Below are positions 22,581 through 35,530 of a stretch of DNA of 64,000 bases, piece by piece. Numbering within the stretch: position 1 is the stretch's first letter; each line of letters begins with the position of its first letter. A program made the translations under genes and the position numbers. Source of the DNA: Chimonanthus salicifolius (taxonomy: Eukaryota; Streptophyta; Magnoliopsida; Laurales; Calycanthaceae); contig CM023539.1 in NCBI GenBank assembly GCA_013350335.1, forward strand, positions 23,491,043 to 23,555,042, given 5' to 3'. The notes under the pieces were generated by a model, which saw only the letters and a program-made list of their open reading frames with translations, did no database searches and had not been told where the DNA came from.

Positions 22581-24130
22581 TGTAAGACCTAGAAGGGGGG
22601 TGAATAAATCTGATCCGATTTTATTTCATTTTTTAATAATTTATCAATTTAACAATATGTGCAGTGGAATAAACGTGTGTGTAAGTGATAAATAAATGAA
22701 TCAAACCATTAAATCAAACCACATATGCATAACGATATATAGTGGTTCGGTTCACCTGAACCTACATTCACTGTCGGATTCACCCTCTCTAGGGCTATCC
22801 TAAATCCACTATGTATGGGAGTCACACCCAAACTACTACAACCTAGTTTTGAAAGGTTCGACTGCCCTCGTGTAATCCTTGACACCTATTTTTTAAGGTG
22901 GTTCAATCACACTAATCTAATCCATCGTACAATGATAAACAATGTAAACAAAGAACACTTACCTTGGGCCTTAACAATTCTTCAAAATGTGTGTTCTTCT
23001 TGTTGATGTCTCTGCGCCTCTTCCTTCAGATTTGGTCCATTCTTCAATGAGCTTTGACACAACGGAATATGGATTATAGGACAATGATTTTAGTGATTTT
23101 TGGGTCCTAGTAAATTAATCCTCATCTTCTTCATAATTTAAGCATCGAATACTTTTCATATCCTTGCAAAGGAGGATGATGAAGAAGAGAGTAAAGGTAA
23201 GAGAAAGGTCTCTAGCTGCTGTTGGGATTTTCTAATATTCAAGACTGTATTTTGAAATCAGCTAGCTTTGTATTTATAAGGCTGTTTTGGAACAGTTAAG
23301 TCTTGAGGCCTTTCAGATTTCCTTCGAGGCCTCGAGACTGTCTAAGACAATACATCACACTAGATTCTTAGATTTTCAAATTTTAAGTTTAACAATATTT
23401 ATTTAATGACCAGCACACTAATTTGCTACCTGTCCGTGATTGCCAATCACAATATTTAAATAACTAAATCATGAGGAGGGCAAAAAGATTTTCCATGATC
23501 TTTTTCAACTCAAGAGGAGCCTCTAAAGATTTCCATTTTTTTCATGTGCTGGCAAATCACAGAGATGTTTATCCTTTATAGAATGAAGAGCCTTCAAAAG
23601 ATTCTTTCATCAATGTGAGATGTCAAATTGATTATTCATAATCTCATCATATCCAGGAGCCTTCTAGGATCTTCTTATATCTACAAATATTCCAACTATG
23701 ATGTGGCAAAAGATCATGAGGAGCCTTTCCCACTTTTACATATGTTTTTACCATATTTGTAAGATATTTGGTCAAATGACAGATGAAACTAAGAGCACAC
23801 GCTGAAATCCAGTTATCTCGATCTTGGCTCAGATGTGGACAGTCTTTGAGGCCTGGACAAAATGCTTGAGGCCTCGAGGCTGAGACTAAATATTTTTCAA
23901 ATTTCCAATTTATTAACCATTGATTTATAGGATGTTTAGGCTTGACCTAAGGTCCATTATAGTCCACTTACTTGTGTTCCAATCACATGTTTGGTGTAGA
24001 CTCTTCTATGCATGGTAGATCTTTTGACATCTTCAAATTCTTCTAAGGCAAGGTCCAACACACACAGTCATGCTTGGTCACAGAATTGACAAAACATATA
24101 CTCGGTCAAATCGATGTCCTAACGAAAACA
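22581..24130 (-). repeat. Diverged SIRE-like LTR, minus orientation
   Basis: The left end (TGTAAGACCTAGAAGGGGGG, then TGAATAAATC) and the block GGTTCGGTTCACC...ACATTCACTGTCGG match the layout of the LTR at 18663. The right end GTCCTAACGAAAACA reads TGTTTTCGTTAGGAC on the minus strand. It contains palindromic GAGGCCTCGAGG-type motifs near 23330 and 23870. I see no matching target duplication and no adjacent gag. Confidence 0.55.
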
Positions 24131-24589
24131 TGATAGATTTTGGTTTATCACCCGTGGGATGTGGTTTCCACTCATAAATTAAAAAAAAAAAAGATATTGA
24201 AGAATTATTATAAAAATAAAAATTTGAAATACAATTGGTTAAGATTCATTATTACAATTTAGCATTTGTGAGTTCAAGTCTAATGGACGTTAGATAGGGC
24301 ATTCGATTTATGAAAATAATATATTAATTTTAAATATAAAAATTAACTTGAAATTAATTCGATAAATTACTTAAATGATAATAATAAATAGACGAGGTAT
24401 GTAATTGTTAACTTGCTTGGCACGTGCAAATCAAGTACTTAAAGTCGCACGCGCAATCAAACCCTTCTGGGCTCACCTATGTCACTCCAAAATCAGTCCA
24501 AAGTCCAAACCGGACTCCACAGCTTCAGGACTCCCATTCCCTCTCTTCTTCACTTCACTTCACTTTTCCTAATTTTCTCCTACTTGAAA
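24131..24589 (+). promoter_or_regulatory. Upstream region of the CCT1 pseudogene
   Basis: AT-rich flank with a G-box CACGTG at 24421. A pyrimidine-rich stretch (CACTTCACTTCACTTTTCC) precedes the ATG at 24590 and resembles a plant 5' UTR. No clear TATA box was fixed. Confidence 0.35.
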
Positions 24590-24865
24590 ATGGCGATCGC
24601 AGCCCGAACGCCTGATATTTTGGGAGAACGCCAGTCCGGCCAAGATGTCCGCACCCAAAATGGTACTCTCTCTCTCTCTCTCTCTCCTTCTCTTTACTTC
24701 ACGTCAAAACAAGAGATTCCACCTCCCCATTTCCGCCCTTCATTTACATTTCATTTGTATTTCAACAGTCTCCAATAACATCAACCCGGAGCTTTCTAAT
24801 TTGTGTTTCTTTTATTTGTTAATGATGTATCGGTAGTCGTGGCTTGTAAGGCAATCGCGAACATC
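24590..24865 (+). pseudogene. CCT1 pseudogene exons 1-2
   Basis: Exon 1 (24590-24662) is intact, from the initiator ATG through S-G-Q-D-V-R-T-Q-N, and has a GT donor followed by a CT microsatellite. Exon 2 resumes at 24836 after a TAG acceptor with V-A-C-K-A-I-A-N-I. The expected V-K-T-S-L-G-P-V-G-L-D-K, part of the nucleotide-binding region of chaperonins, is then not readable, so the exon's second half is lost or scrambled. Confidence 0.85.
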
Positions 24866-26159
24866 CATACTCCTTCTCTGAAGTTGTTGCCTCTCTTTTG
24901 CAGTAATTTTTTTTTCTTTTTGTTTTTACCTGTTCAAATAGTATTTGTTTATTTGTGAACTATACATTATCCCAATTTGTTGATGCAGTTGAGCTGCCTT
25001 TACTTACTTCTGTATACTTCGATAACAATTAGTTTTGGCCAGTTGAACGAATGACAGTATTGTTCAGAAATGGAAATGATATCAGATATTGCATGTCTAC
25101 GTGTAGTTTGTGACTTAAGTTGTATAATGCAATATGCTAAATACAAGTTCAGTCATTCCTTACTGAGAGAGAGAGCACTTTACAGTTTACACTTGAGTCA
25201 ATGGACAGCAATTTTCTTGGATGGTAGTTGCACAAAATAGGCAAAAGGCTTGATTAAGATTATTAAAGATGAAACTAAATGCTCATTGTGAAAATAGGGA
25301 ATTAAACAATAAACAAGGATATTTTCTAAATATTTGTTGAATATGACATACTGCAAATGTAGTGATAATGAAGCAAAAGCAATGCACATGTACGTGTATG
25401 CGTTTTTCTCATTGAATTGTGACATGGTTGATATTAGAAAACAAGACATAGAAAACATACTATGGAAACAACCAACAAAAGAAAAACACATGTATGCACA
25501 TGCACATGTACAAGAGAAAGCCTCCCTCATTAGGAAATACATAAAATAGAAGTAAATACATAAAATAGAAGTAAATACATCTCAGCTAAATTTTAAGGAA
25601 AAAGATCATCAGAATTAGATGGTAAACCATAGAAATATGTGTTTTCTAAGTGAAAATGGATTGTTTGGTTAATTTAGATAGCTTAACAAACTTACGAATA
25701 TATTGCAATTGATTATTTCATCATCTTACACTAATCTAAATAGTAAAAATATAAATTAACATTAAATAACTACTCATGTTTGTAATCTCCGGTCATAATA
25801 GTGTAATTATCAAATACTAATTCAAGAAAGTTTGAATTTTACTCCATAATTGTCAATTCGTTTCAAAAGCCATTTTGCTTTTCCTTTAATACATAATGGT
25901 GTTTTGGTTGTTTTGACGGTTCCATTTTGAAAAAAGAAACGTTATAAAGAATTTGAAGTTTTTTGAAACTATATATATGATTTTTTTAAATAAAAACCTA
26001 AATTATGGGGTAGGAAAATAATTATTATAAATTGAAAACAATAAATAGTAAGTTATTTTAAAATAAAAAATTAGAAAAATAAATTACTAATGAACTAAGA
26101 AGAAAAAAGTGGTTAAATTAAAAAGAAGAAAAAGTTAAGTATATTTGTTTGTTCAAAAC
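24866..26159. other. Intron 2, first part: AT-rich, no gene recognised
   Basis: Long A/T-rich stretches and a short direct repeat (ACATAAAATAGAAGTAAAT twice near 25547-25580). Open frames here have no recognisable family. Confidence 0.5.
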
Positions 26160-27298
26160 ACGACTTCCGCGACCCCATGGCCCTCATCCCACCTGCTGCC
26201 CTGATCCCATACCCCATCCCACGCGACTGTCGTGACCCTCTAGCCCAGCACCCACTCGCCGTTTTCGCCCAAAACCCCATCCCAGGCTGCCGCCCCTCTC
26301 CGAACTCCCCTCCACTGTTGTCGCCCCTCCCTAAACTGCCCTTCGTTGCTATCCCAAGGCCCTTTTGGCCTTCCCATCTCCATCGTCAGCCCAAACAGCC
26401 CTCTTCTCTGTTCTTGCCACCCCCATATCCAGTCCCCTTTGCTGCCATAGCCCCTTTTAGACATTCACAGTGCTGTCCCAACCTTATTTCCTTACCCCAG
26501 TGTTGCCAACACCCTTCCCAAGCCATATATTGCAGCCGTGACCTTCCTATATCCCTACAGTCTCATCGCCAGTCTCAAATCCTTCTGCCTTTCACTTCCG
26601 TGTCCCCTTATCCCTTTCCCCTTACCTCCGTCTCTCTCCAATACCCCCTTCTAGCCTTCGTTCCTCCTTTCAGTACCTCTCCAAGCCTTCATACCTCTCC
26701 AGAAACCCACTCTCTGAGTTCTGTCCCTCTCCTAGGCCCTCCATCAACCTTCTAACATCTCCCAGATCCATCTGCATGCTTTCGCCCCTACATATTCAAC
26801 CCTCCCTTGCTGTCTTAGACCTCCCTCAGTCCCTCCTTGGTGTCGCCAGCCCTTCCTTGGGCCCTCCTTGCTATCGCCAACCCCTCCTTAGCCCCTGTCC
26901 TGCTTCCGTGACCCCACGAACCATTCCTTATACTTGCCGCAACCCATATACCCTTCCTGTATCGTCACTAGCCCCTTTTTTTGCCAGTGCCATTCGTATG
27001 CCCCTTTTTTTTTTTTATCCCAATTTCATTACCTACGTGCCTAAGTCCTAGTTTAATTTTCTTTTATTTCCATTAAACATATTATATTCTTAGTATTTGC
27101 GTGATATGTGGTAAATCTTTTATTGATTAATTACAAATATTAATTGGCACTTAATTTCAGCTATTTTTAGATTTAGGATGAATTATTTTCATCTCCTTTA
27201 ATTTTAGAGAACCACAATAGGCATTCACGGTCACCCTATCCCTTGTCTTCCATCAAATTTAAGCATTTTAGGGTTCCCCTATCCTTTGTCCTGTATCA
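26160..27298 (+). repeat. 3' part of a chromovirus-family LTR in intron 2
   Basis: A C-rich, proline-coding stretch (26170-27050) is followed by TTTAGGATGAATTATTTTCA and TAGAGAACCACAATAGGCAT, then GTCCTGTATCA. The same order occurs at the 3' ends of the LTRs at 29364, 32690 and 44272. The last 45 bp or so appear twice in diverged form (end-like motifs at about 27254 and 27298). I could not find the 5' end. Confidence 0.6.
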
Positions 27299-28390
27299 CC
27301 TTCTCTATTATTGTTAATGAGTTTTTTTACTATTCAAAAAATCTAGATGGCCAAAGTAGCTCCGATTCCTAGAACTCAAGGACTATAGATGAAATGTACC
27401 AGGAGAAGAGGAGAGGGGGGATAGTTTTGGATGGATATGATAATTTTGAAATGACGGAGGATGTGATGTTTACAAAGGTTGACTAAAAAATGTGAACTTA
27501 TAAAGCCAATACCAAATAGATGCAATAATGGCTTTGGATTCTTGTTGTTGTTGTTTGGTCTCATCTTGGATCATACTGATTTTGAGTCAACATTCAATTG
27601 GTGGTTGTATATTCTATGGCCCCTAGACACAATTCTGGGTGCTATGAAGTGCAAGCCATTCCACATTTCCACCTTGATTTGCTTCGAATATAATGGGCAA
27701 GATAAGAAGGGTTGCATGTCCTTGTCACACTGACAAAGTTGGCTGGAGATCATATGTATTATTATCAATTTATCATGATAAGTTGCTTCCTGTATCCAAA
27801 CTATGATCCGGTTAGAATAGAATGGGAACCCAAAAGAAAAGAGTTGCGTGTGAGAATCATGCTGGATTTAGCCCATTTTGTTGTATTACTGTGGTGCATA
27901 TTATGAATTGCATAGTACTGACTTCAATTTCATTGACATCCCCAAAGAGAAAAGAAGTCCTTGCAAAAGAGTAATTGTTCTCCATTTGGCTATGTTTTAG
28001 CCATGAAGCTGGCTTTGCATTCTAACTCATTATTCTAATCTGGATATCTAATGCCCTTTCTGAAGCTGTTAAAGTTGACTTTTTGACTTCTATAGTTAAC
28101 TGATTCCTGCCTGAAACGCGTGGAGACGCTAATTATTTAATTTAATTTTTTCTACATCTACTTCTCTGATTATTTCACCTTTTTTACATTTACTTTGCTG
28201 ACTAAGTGGGTGGTGGACAGATGTTGTCACATTCAAGCAGTTAAATTTGACCTCGTCTTTCACATTCCAGACATCTTTTAATGCTTTATTGATGTTCCAG
28301 TTTGACTAACTTATTTCAGAAGTATCTATATATTAATACATGAACTCTCTCTCTTCCCCCCCCCCACACTTTTTTTTTTTGAGCATTCAG
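27299..28390. other. Intron 2, last part: no gene recognised
   Basis: Ordinary AT-rich intron sequence ending in a C run and T run (28353-28380) before the CAG acceptor of exon 3. Confidence 0.5.
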
Positions 28391-29279
28391 ATGTTAGTTG
28401 ATGATATTGGTGATGTAACAATAACTAATGATGGGGACGACAATACTGAAGATGTTAGAAGTGGAGCATCCAGCTGCAAAGGTAGATGGTTGATAGTTTT
28501 AGCCAAATATCTTCCTACTATTACTAACTATTTCCCCCTTTCTTCCTGTTTACAATCTTATGTCAGTTTATTTTTCTTATGTTTTCCCTTCTCCCTTTGA
28601 TGAGTATTAGGTACTTGTAGAGTTGGCAGAGCTTCAAGACTGAGTAGTTGGGGATGGGACAACGTCAGTGGTTATTGTGGCTGCAGAGTTGCTTAAGGTA
28701 ATTATATCTAGGGACATGATTAGAGGGGCTTTGTTACAGACCCAATTTCCTTTTTTCCCATCAAAGAAGTTGTATTTATGCTCTGGCCATATGTTCTTTG
28801 CAGAGAGCAAATGATTTAGTGAGAAACAAGATTCATCCAACTTCTATAATTAGTGGATACAGGGTGAGAGTCCAATCTCCACAGCATTTCTTTTATCCAG
28901 ATCCTGAGGAATTGTTTTAAATTTGGTGATTTTAATGGCTACCATTTTCATGGATGTATTTTGTCTTTTCTAACAGCTTGCTATGAGAGAAGCTTGTAAG
29001 TATGTTGATAGAAGCTGGCAGTGAAGGTATGATTATTATTATTATTATTATTTTTTTTCCTTTTCGGGTTGGGGAGAGTGTTGTGTTTTGCAGCTGTCCA
29101 TTTCTTCATTTGAGAGCATCAAATCTGTGATGCCCTTTTCTATCTGTGAGCTAAGTACATTTAGACATTCAATGTGTATTCAGGTTGAAGAGCTTGGGGA
29201 AGATTCACTTGTCAACTGTGCCAAGACAAGCATGTCTTCAAAACTGATTTCTGGTGACAGTGACTTCTTTGCAAATTTG
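28391..29279 (+). pseudogene. CCT1 pseudogene exons 3-7
   Basis: Exon 3 codes L-V-D-D-I-G-D-V-T-I-T-N-D-G, the conserved chaperonin Asp/Gly motif, then has one extra base before T-I-L-K-M-L-E-V-E-H. Exon 4 has TGA for Arg in L-Q-D-R-x-V-G-D-G-T-T-S; the conserved G-D-G-T-T motif is otherwise kept. Exon 5 (R-A-N-D-L-V-R-N-K-I-H-P-T-S-I) is intact. Exon 6 (L-A-M-R-E-A-C-K-Y-V) lacks one base. Exon 7 (N-C-A-K-T-S-M-S-S-K) is intact. Introns here are short except intron 7, which runs to 39948. Confidence 0.93.
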
Positions 29280-29363
29280 GTAAGCTAAATGGTGGGAAAA
29301 CTTCTTATGCATTTCTCACATTATTGTATTTTTTTTTTATTATAACGGGATTTGCGATGACTT

Positions 29364-30309
29364 TGATGCAAAGCATTGTCTAAATCTTGATTAGCGGATT
29401 GATTATTTATTTGTTTTATTTAGTTTATGAGTTGATGTAATTTTTTTTATTTATTTGAGGGCATCTTAGTAAATATTGTAATAAGGGTACTTTGGTCATT
29501 TTCATTGGATTTTATTATAAATACTCTCTGTAGCCTAAGGGTTTTTTTCAATTGATGAATAGAAGAGATGATTTTTGCTGTGGAAGAAAAGGACTTCATG
29601 TGCAGACAGACGGTGAAAAGCCTCTTCCAAAATCCAGGTACCTATTTATCTTCATGTCTCTCTTTCCCTCTTCTAGCCAAAACCTTTGCTGTCGATCCTT
29701 CTCCCACCTAGAACTAGTTTTGCCTCCAGCCCAAAAATCCTCTCCCAGATCCCATTATCTGCTGCCGTCATCCCTCTTAGCCTTTCCTGAGCCACCGTCC
29801 TATCAAAACTCCTCCTTACTGATTTCGTTACCCTCCAAACTTCACCCCTCCACTTTCGCTCAGTCCTAAACCCATTCCATACCCTTCTTCCTCACCTAAA
29901 TCACTCCCCTACTATTTCGGTACTACCAAACAGCCATCCTGCTGTTAACGCTAGACCCTTTTGGCCCTTCGCCCTCACTGATATTCACCATACAGCCTTC
30001 TAGGCTTGGTCATCTTCATTAATACCCATTTCCATTTACCCAATTAACCCAATTAATCCTTTCTTGGATCTCGACGACCTGTAATTTTGAGAGATCCTCA
30101 TCTTGAGCAGCACATTGGCCTGGTAAGTCACATAATTGCTTACATTAGATTTCCAAACACTACTTTGATTACTTGTGGCTCGTTTATATCGTTTCATTGC
30201 ACTTATTAATTTAGATTTTAATTTCAGCCATATTATAACTAGAATGCATTGTTTTGTCATTTCTTACTTGCATTACGCATTTAGGGTTGCCCCTTCTTGT
30301 CCTGCATCA
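29364..30309 (+). repeat. 5' LTR of the chromovirus derivative
   Basis: It starts TGATGCAAAGCATTGTC and ends GTCCTGCATCA, 946 bp. It includes TATAAATACTCTCTG (near 29516) as a likely TATA region and a long C-rich stretch. A primer site (TGGTATCTGAGA, 30314-30325) follows. Confidence 0.9.
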
Positions 30310-30522
30310 GATTTGGTATCTGAGACAGGTTAGGGTGTTTCCTTAACATCCACGGTCATAGGTTGCTTCATATTTTGAAAAAAAAAAGCATTGCATTTGT
30401 TTTTATTATTTAAAAAAAAAGTGTCATCATTGCATCATTTTACATATAGAATTAGGTAACAACATAGTCAAGTCCTATCCCTTATTTGTGAGTCGATAGG
30501 TCTTTTAGTGTGTGTTTCCATG

Positions 30523-31770
30523 CATGACCACTAGAAGTGGGGTTAGTTATCAAACAAAGTCTAAGCCACCTAGAAATATGTCAGGAGAACAACCCCCAGC
30601 TTGGGCTAATAAGCTCATTGCCCAAGTAGAGAGAATCAGTCATGATTTGGCCGACTTTAAAAATGATTTGGCTGACGTTAAAGAAGGGTAGAAGTCCTAG
30701 AAACCCCTAAGAACCAAGTCGATGGAGAAAATGGGAATCATAGGAATAGAGTCCGTGGAGGCCGCAGATTTGGTCGTGGCAGATTCCAACCACCACTTAG
30801 GCAACGTGAATCTATTGAGGATGATGAATGTGTCGTGAAATCGAGCTATGGCGGAAGTCTAGATCCTAAGATTTTCCTATATTGGTTGTCAGAAATGGAC
30901 CATTACTTTGGGTGGCATGACATGCCAGGAAGTCCGTAAGACCCGTTTCAGCCAAGATGCAGTTGGTGGGACAAGCTAGCTCTTTTGGACCACTGCGGAG
31001 CAGAAGATGAGGAGGTTAGAAGATGACCCCCTAAACTTGTCAGTGGGATGAAATGAAAGAAGAGTTGAAGGAAAAATATGTCCCCCACAGGTATCGGGAA
31101 AGACTCCTTGATCAGTGGAACTACTTGCGCCAAGGAAGTAAGACTATTAGCGAGTATATCGCTAAGTTTGACGAGTTCTTCATGCGGTGTGAAATCGAGG
31201 AGGATCCTAGTCAGACCTCCAGGTTCAGACTAGGTCTTCGTCCCGAGTTCCAGCTTGAGCTCATTTTGCGTCGTATTGATACCTTGGAAGAAACATATCA
31301 AGTTGTACAAGAATTTGAGGACTACCTAAAATTACACCCTCCAAAACAAAAAGAATTAGACGCTTGTGGTATCAATTTCGAGCCCACTCTGCCAGGAGTC
31401 CCGACAAAGTACGGTGAGTCAACCTGGGAGAACCACAGGTGCTCCACGTAAGGCCAAGAGTACAAGTGCTAAAAGAGCTTCTGGTGTGAGCTCCACTACA
31501 AGTGGCCTACAGTGTTATCATTATCAAGGCTTTGGGCATTTTACTCGCGAATGTCGAACCAAAACTAGAAATCAGGAGAGAGCTCTTTTGTCAGGCGAAC
31601 TGTCCAATGATGAGATTGACCAGGAAAATGAGAATGAAGAGGTCTATGAAGGTTTAGACCCTCCCAGTGAGGAAGAACCTGAGGAGATTGACGGAAAACC
31701 CCTTGCCATGGTTAGGTGTCCCCTCATTCAGTCCCAAACTATATCCCTTTCTAGTGTCAGTGTCATCTAA
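30523..31770 (+). pseudogene. Chromovirus gag (degraded)
   Basis: The ATG at 30523 opens M-T-T-R-S-G, with Q-P-P-A-W-A-N-K-L-I soon after. The frame is then broken by stops near 30690 and 30840. The capsid part is clear from 31053 (M-K-E-E-L-K-E-K-Y-V-P, Y-I-A-K-F-D-E-F-F-M-R-C, F-R-L-G-L-R-P-E-F). A frameshift near 31440 leads into the nucleocapsid, whose knuckle reads C-Y-H-Y-Q-G-F-G-H-F-T-R-E-C: the second Cys is Tyr, so zinc binding is probably lost. The frame ends near 31770, where the pol deletion begins. Confidence 0.85.
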
Positions 31771-31785
31771 GTCATTTGAATCTGT

Positions 31786-32472
31786 ACATGCATTTGCACT
31801 GCACATTCATGATACGCATGCTAAAATTAAAGGACAAATTAATTGAGCGATGAAAAAGTACAAGTTTGCTACAAATTCTCACGACGGGTTCAAAGAGTTT
31901 AATGTGGGTAATTATGTGATGATTTGCATTAGGCCTGGACAGTTCCCATAGGGGGTTGTGAAAAAATTACACTCTCTCATAGTGCAAGGCCTTTCAAAGT
32001 TGTGAGGCAAGTTGAACCCCATGTATATGTGTTAGACCTTCCACCAAATATGGGTACTAGTCCTATTTTCCATGTGGAGGATCTAGCTCATTTTTATGGC
32101 CCAACAACTGCAACACCTAGCCCACCCTCACAGCCTAGAACTCTCTTCAATCTTGATCATCACCTTGACCCTCCTACTGGCTTTCCGGACCCACTTCATA
32201 ACCCATGTCCTGCACCTATACAACTTTCATCGGTCCTACCTTCTTTACCTTCCTTGTCACCCAAGAGAGATAAGATAGAGTCTATCCTGGATGAGGAAGT
32301 GGTTTCAACCCATTATGGAGGCTATCAAAGGTATCTAGTGAAGTGGAAGCACAAGCCTAAGACAGACGCTATGTGGTTGACAGCGGATGAGCTACAACGG
32401 CTTGACCTGGATCTTCTGGAGAGCTATTGGAGCTTTGTCTCGCCAGAGGTGCAGTCTTATCATCTAGGATGA
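31786..32472 (+). pseudogene. Integrase C-terminal domain and chromodomain of the derivative
   Basis: Broken frames up to about 32000 code K-Y-K-F-A-T-N-S-H and E-F-N-V-G-N-Y-V-M-I, the integrase C-terminal beta fold. From 32002 an open frame gives V-Y-V-L-D-L-P-P and I-F-H-V-E-D-L. The chromodomain near 32270-32460 contains I-L-D-E-E-V-V-S-T, Y-L-V-K-W-K-H-K-P and D-A-M-W-L-T-A-D-E-L. The stop is at 32470-32472. This module is the best preserved coding part of the element. Confidence 0.88.
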
Positions 32473-32689
32473 GTTGACGGCACCGACAGAGCAGATATTC
32501 ACCGACGACAGAGGAGAGCCACTCCATTAACATCATACTCAACGGTGATCTCGGTGGCTGATGACTGAAGGCCTCACATGCGCGTGATTGCACTATGAAG
32601 ACCCCACACTGGGAATATGCGTGTGTAGGAAGATTGGTGTCTTCTCGTTTGTCTGAACTCGAGGTCGAGTTCTTCTCAGACGGGGAGAT

Positions 32690-33872
32690 TGATGCGGAGC
32701 ATTGTCTAAATCTTGATTAGAGGATTGATTATTTATTTGTTTTATTTTGTCAGTTTATTTGTTTTATTTAGTTTATGAGTTGATGCATTTTTTTTTTTTT
32801 GTTTATTTGAGGGCATCTTAATAAATGTTGTAATAAGGGATATTTTGGCCATTTTCATTGCATTTTATTATAAATACTCTCTGTAGCATTAGGGCATTTT
32901 TCCAATGAATAGAAAAGACACTTTTTGCTATGGAAGAAAAGGACTCTGTGCACAGACAATGGTGAGAAATCACGGAACCTCGGTGAGAAGCGGAGGACGG
33001 CGAGGAGCCATCGAAAAGGGGTAAGAAGCCTCTTCCAAAATCCAGGTACCTATCTTCATGCCTCTTTTTCCCTCTTCTAGCCAAAACCTTTACTGCCGAT
33101 CCTTCTCCCACCCAGAACCAGTTGCGCCTCCAGCCCAAAAATCCTCTCATAGATCCCATTATCTGCTCCCATCAACCCTCTTGGCCTTTCCTGAGCCACC
33201 GTCCTATCCAAACTCCTCCTTACTGATTTCGTTACCCTCCAAACTTCACCCCTCCACTTTCGCCCAGTCCTAAACCCATTCCATACCCTTATTCCTCACC
33301 TAAATCACTCTCCTACTGTTTACGGTACTACCAAACATCTTGGCCTTTCCTGAGCCACCGTCCTATCCAAACTCCTCACTGATTTTGTTACCCTCCAAAC
33401 TTCACCCCTCCACTTTCGCCCAGTCCTAAACCCATTCCATACCCTTCTTCCTCACCTAAATCACTCCCCTACTGTTTACGGTACTACCAAACAGCCACCT
33501 GCTGTTAACGCTAGACCCTTTTGGCCCTTCTCCCTCATCGGTATTCACCATACAGCCTTCTAGGCTTGGTCACCTTCATTAATACCCATTTCCATTTACC
33601 CAATTAACCCAATTAATCCCTTTCTTGGATCTCAACGACTTGTAATTTTGAGAGATCCTCATCTTGAGAAGCACATTGGCCTGGTAAGTCACATAATTGC
33701 TTACATTAGATTTCCAAACACTACTTTGATTACTTGTGGCTCATTTATATCGTTTCATTGCACTTATTAATTTAGATTTTAATTTCAGCCATATTATAAC
33801 TAGAATGCATTATTTTGTCATTTCATACTTGCATTAGGCATTTGGGGTTACCCCATCCAATGTCCTGCATCA
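32690..33872 (+). repeat. 3' LTR of the chromovirus derivative, with internal duplication
   Basis: It starts TGATGCGGAGCATTGTC after the purine tract GACGGGGAGAT. At 1183 bp it exceeds the 5' LTR because a 159-bp C-rich segment beginning TTGGCCTTTCCTGAGCC at 33181 is repeated in tandem at 33340. Confidence 0.92.
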
Positions 33873-35530
33873 GACTTGTACTGTCGTGTCTGGATTTTTG
33901 CAAAATTTCTTTCGTGGATAACTGGTTCATGCTGTGCCCATACTAAGAAATTAAATTAGTGGATGTGCATTTTGGGCATGTTTGTTCACAATTAATTTCC
34001 TGTTGAATTTGATTTCCTTGATTATTCTTACGAAAATCAAATCTATGGATTTTATAACCGTGGCAACCAAAATCCTTTGATTTCATTTTTGGAAAAAGAA
34101 TCAAGGATATCAAATTCCTTGTTTGTTGCAACAGCGGATTTGCAAATGATTCATCTAAGATTTTTTTTTTTTTTTGAATTATTATTAGGTGGATGAGGTG
34201 TATGTTATAACTTAAAGTTGTTTCCTTTCGAAGGGTGTTGGTTATAACTTGGTACTCGATTCTCGGTGATCAAGATGATGATACAAGTTATATAGTTAAA
34301 ATACCCTATACTTAACATGGTAATATTATGTAATAATGAGTGCAATTGAGTCAGGTATTGGCCTAACTCGCTTTGATCCAATTTGGATTTTCATATGCTA
34401 GATTCGGTTAGCTTGGGTCATGGGTCAACTCACCTTAACTGATGTAGGACACGGATCGAGTGGGCCCGAGTGGATCCCACTCCATCTTCTATATATATTT
34501 ATATTTATATTTTATTTAGCAATTTCAATTAGTATCCTAAGGTAATTAAGATTCCTAATTAGCTTGGGATTTCCTTCTTAGTTAGTCTCCTAGAAATCTA
34601 GCATTCCTTTTCTATTTAGGTTTCTTTATTTAATATTTTCTTAAAATATATAGATGAAGGAGATGTAATGGAGAACACTATTCACGTCAATATGAAATGA
34701 AAATTTGCAAGTTAGTTTTTTTCTCTCTTCTTCCTCTTTCTTCTTTTTCCTGCCTAAGCTACAGGCCTGCTCGTTTTATCCCAGTCTCGTCGAAGACTCG
34801 CGATCCCTTATTTTTGCTAGATCGCTCTCTCGTGAACTTCGATCCCATATCAAGTTGTATCAGAGCTGGTTTTGATATCTCTGAGACCGATTGTCTCCAT
34901 CTTTTGTGAAAAAAAAAGAGCGAAATCCTAAGCATTATCCCTGGTGTGATCTACCTCTGTTGCAGACAGCTTAACAAGCCCTTCTCCTTTTCTCAGTTAT
35001 CCTCCCACCCTCATTTTGGGGGGGGACATACCAGATATGCCAACCCAAACCCAGATCTCGTCCAAGCTTCCGCCATCCATCCCCTTCCTTTTTGCCAGCA
35101 ACCCTTCGTACACCTAGCCATCGCTTGTGGCCCAGATCTCTCCTTACACCCACCGTCGCCAAACAGAAAACCACCCTCCCTACCCTGGGGCAGCTCCTCT
35201 ATAGCTGTTGTTACCCAGCCTTCTGTTTTCTAACAGAGGTTGCACGACCCTGCCAGCCATCCCCCTTTTCCCCCTTGTCTTGTATCTTAACCCTTTCCCA
35301 CATTCCCCCACACGTGGCACCCCACCCCTTTTCATTCCCTTTTTTTTTTTCCTTTTACATCCCATTAACCTACTTCTTTTCCTTTTACCACTCTTTCTCT
35401 TGCCTTTTGTTTGATTGACCCTTTTACCTTTAAACCAACCCATTACATCATCAATCCCATTCACCCTGTTAATGACCCAATTATTTTCCACATTCTTATT
35501 ACCCAACCTTTAACGCGTCAAGTGGACTCA

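Larger units (their letters stand above)
29364..33872 (+). mobile_element. Ty3/gypsy chromovirus deletion derivative in CCT1 intron 7
   Basis: Two LTRs (29364-30309 and 32690-33872) start TGATGC and end GCATCA, and GACTT flanks the whole (29359-29363 and 33873-33877). Between them lie a methionine-type primer site, a degraded gag, then directly an integrase C-terminus with chromodomain, and a purine tract. Protease, RT, RNase H and the integrase core are absent. The element could have moved only with proteins from a full relative. Confidence 0.92.

Noticed and set aside
26177..26755. A 192-codon proline-rich frame.
   Set aside because: It lies in the C-rich part of an LTR family whose other copies (29640, 33060, 44600) have different broken frames there.
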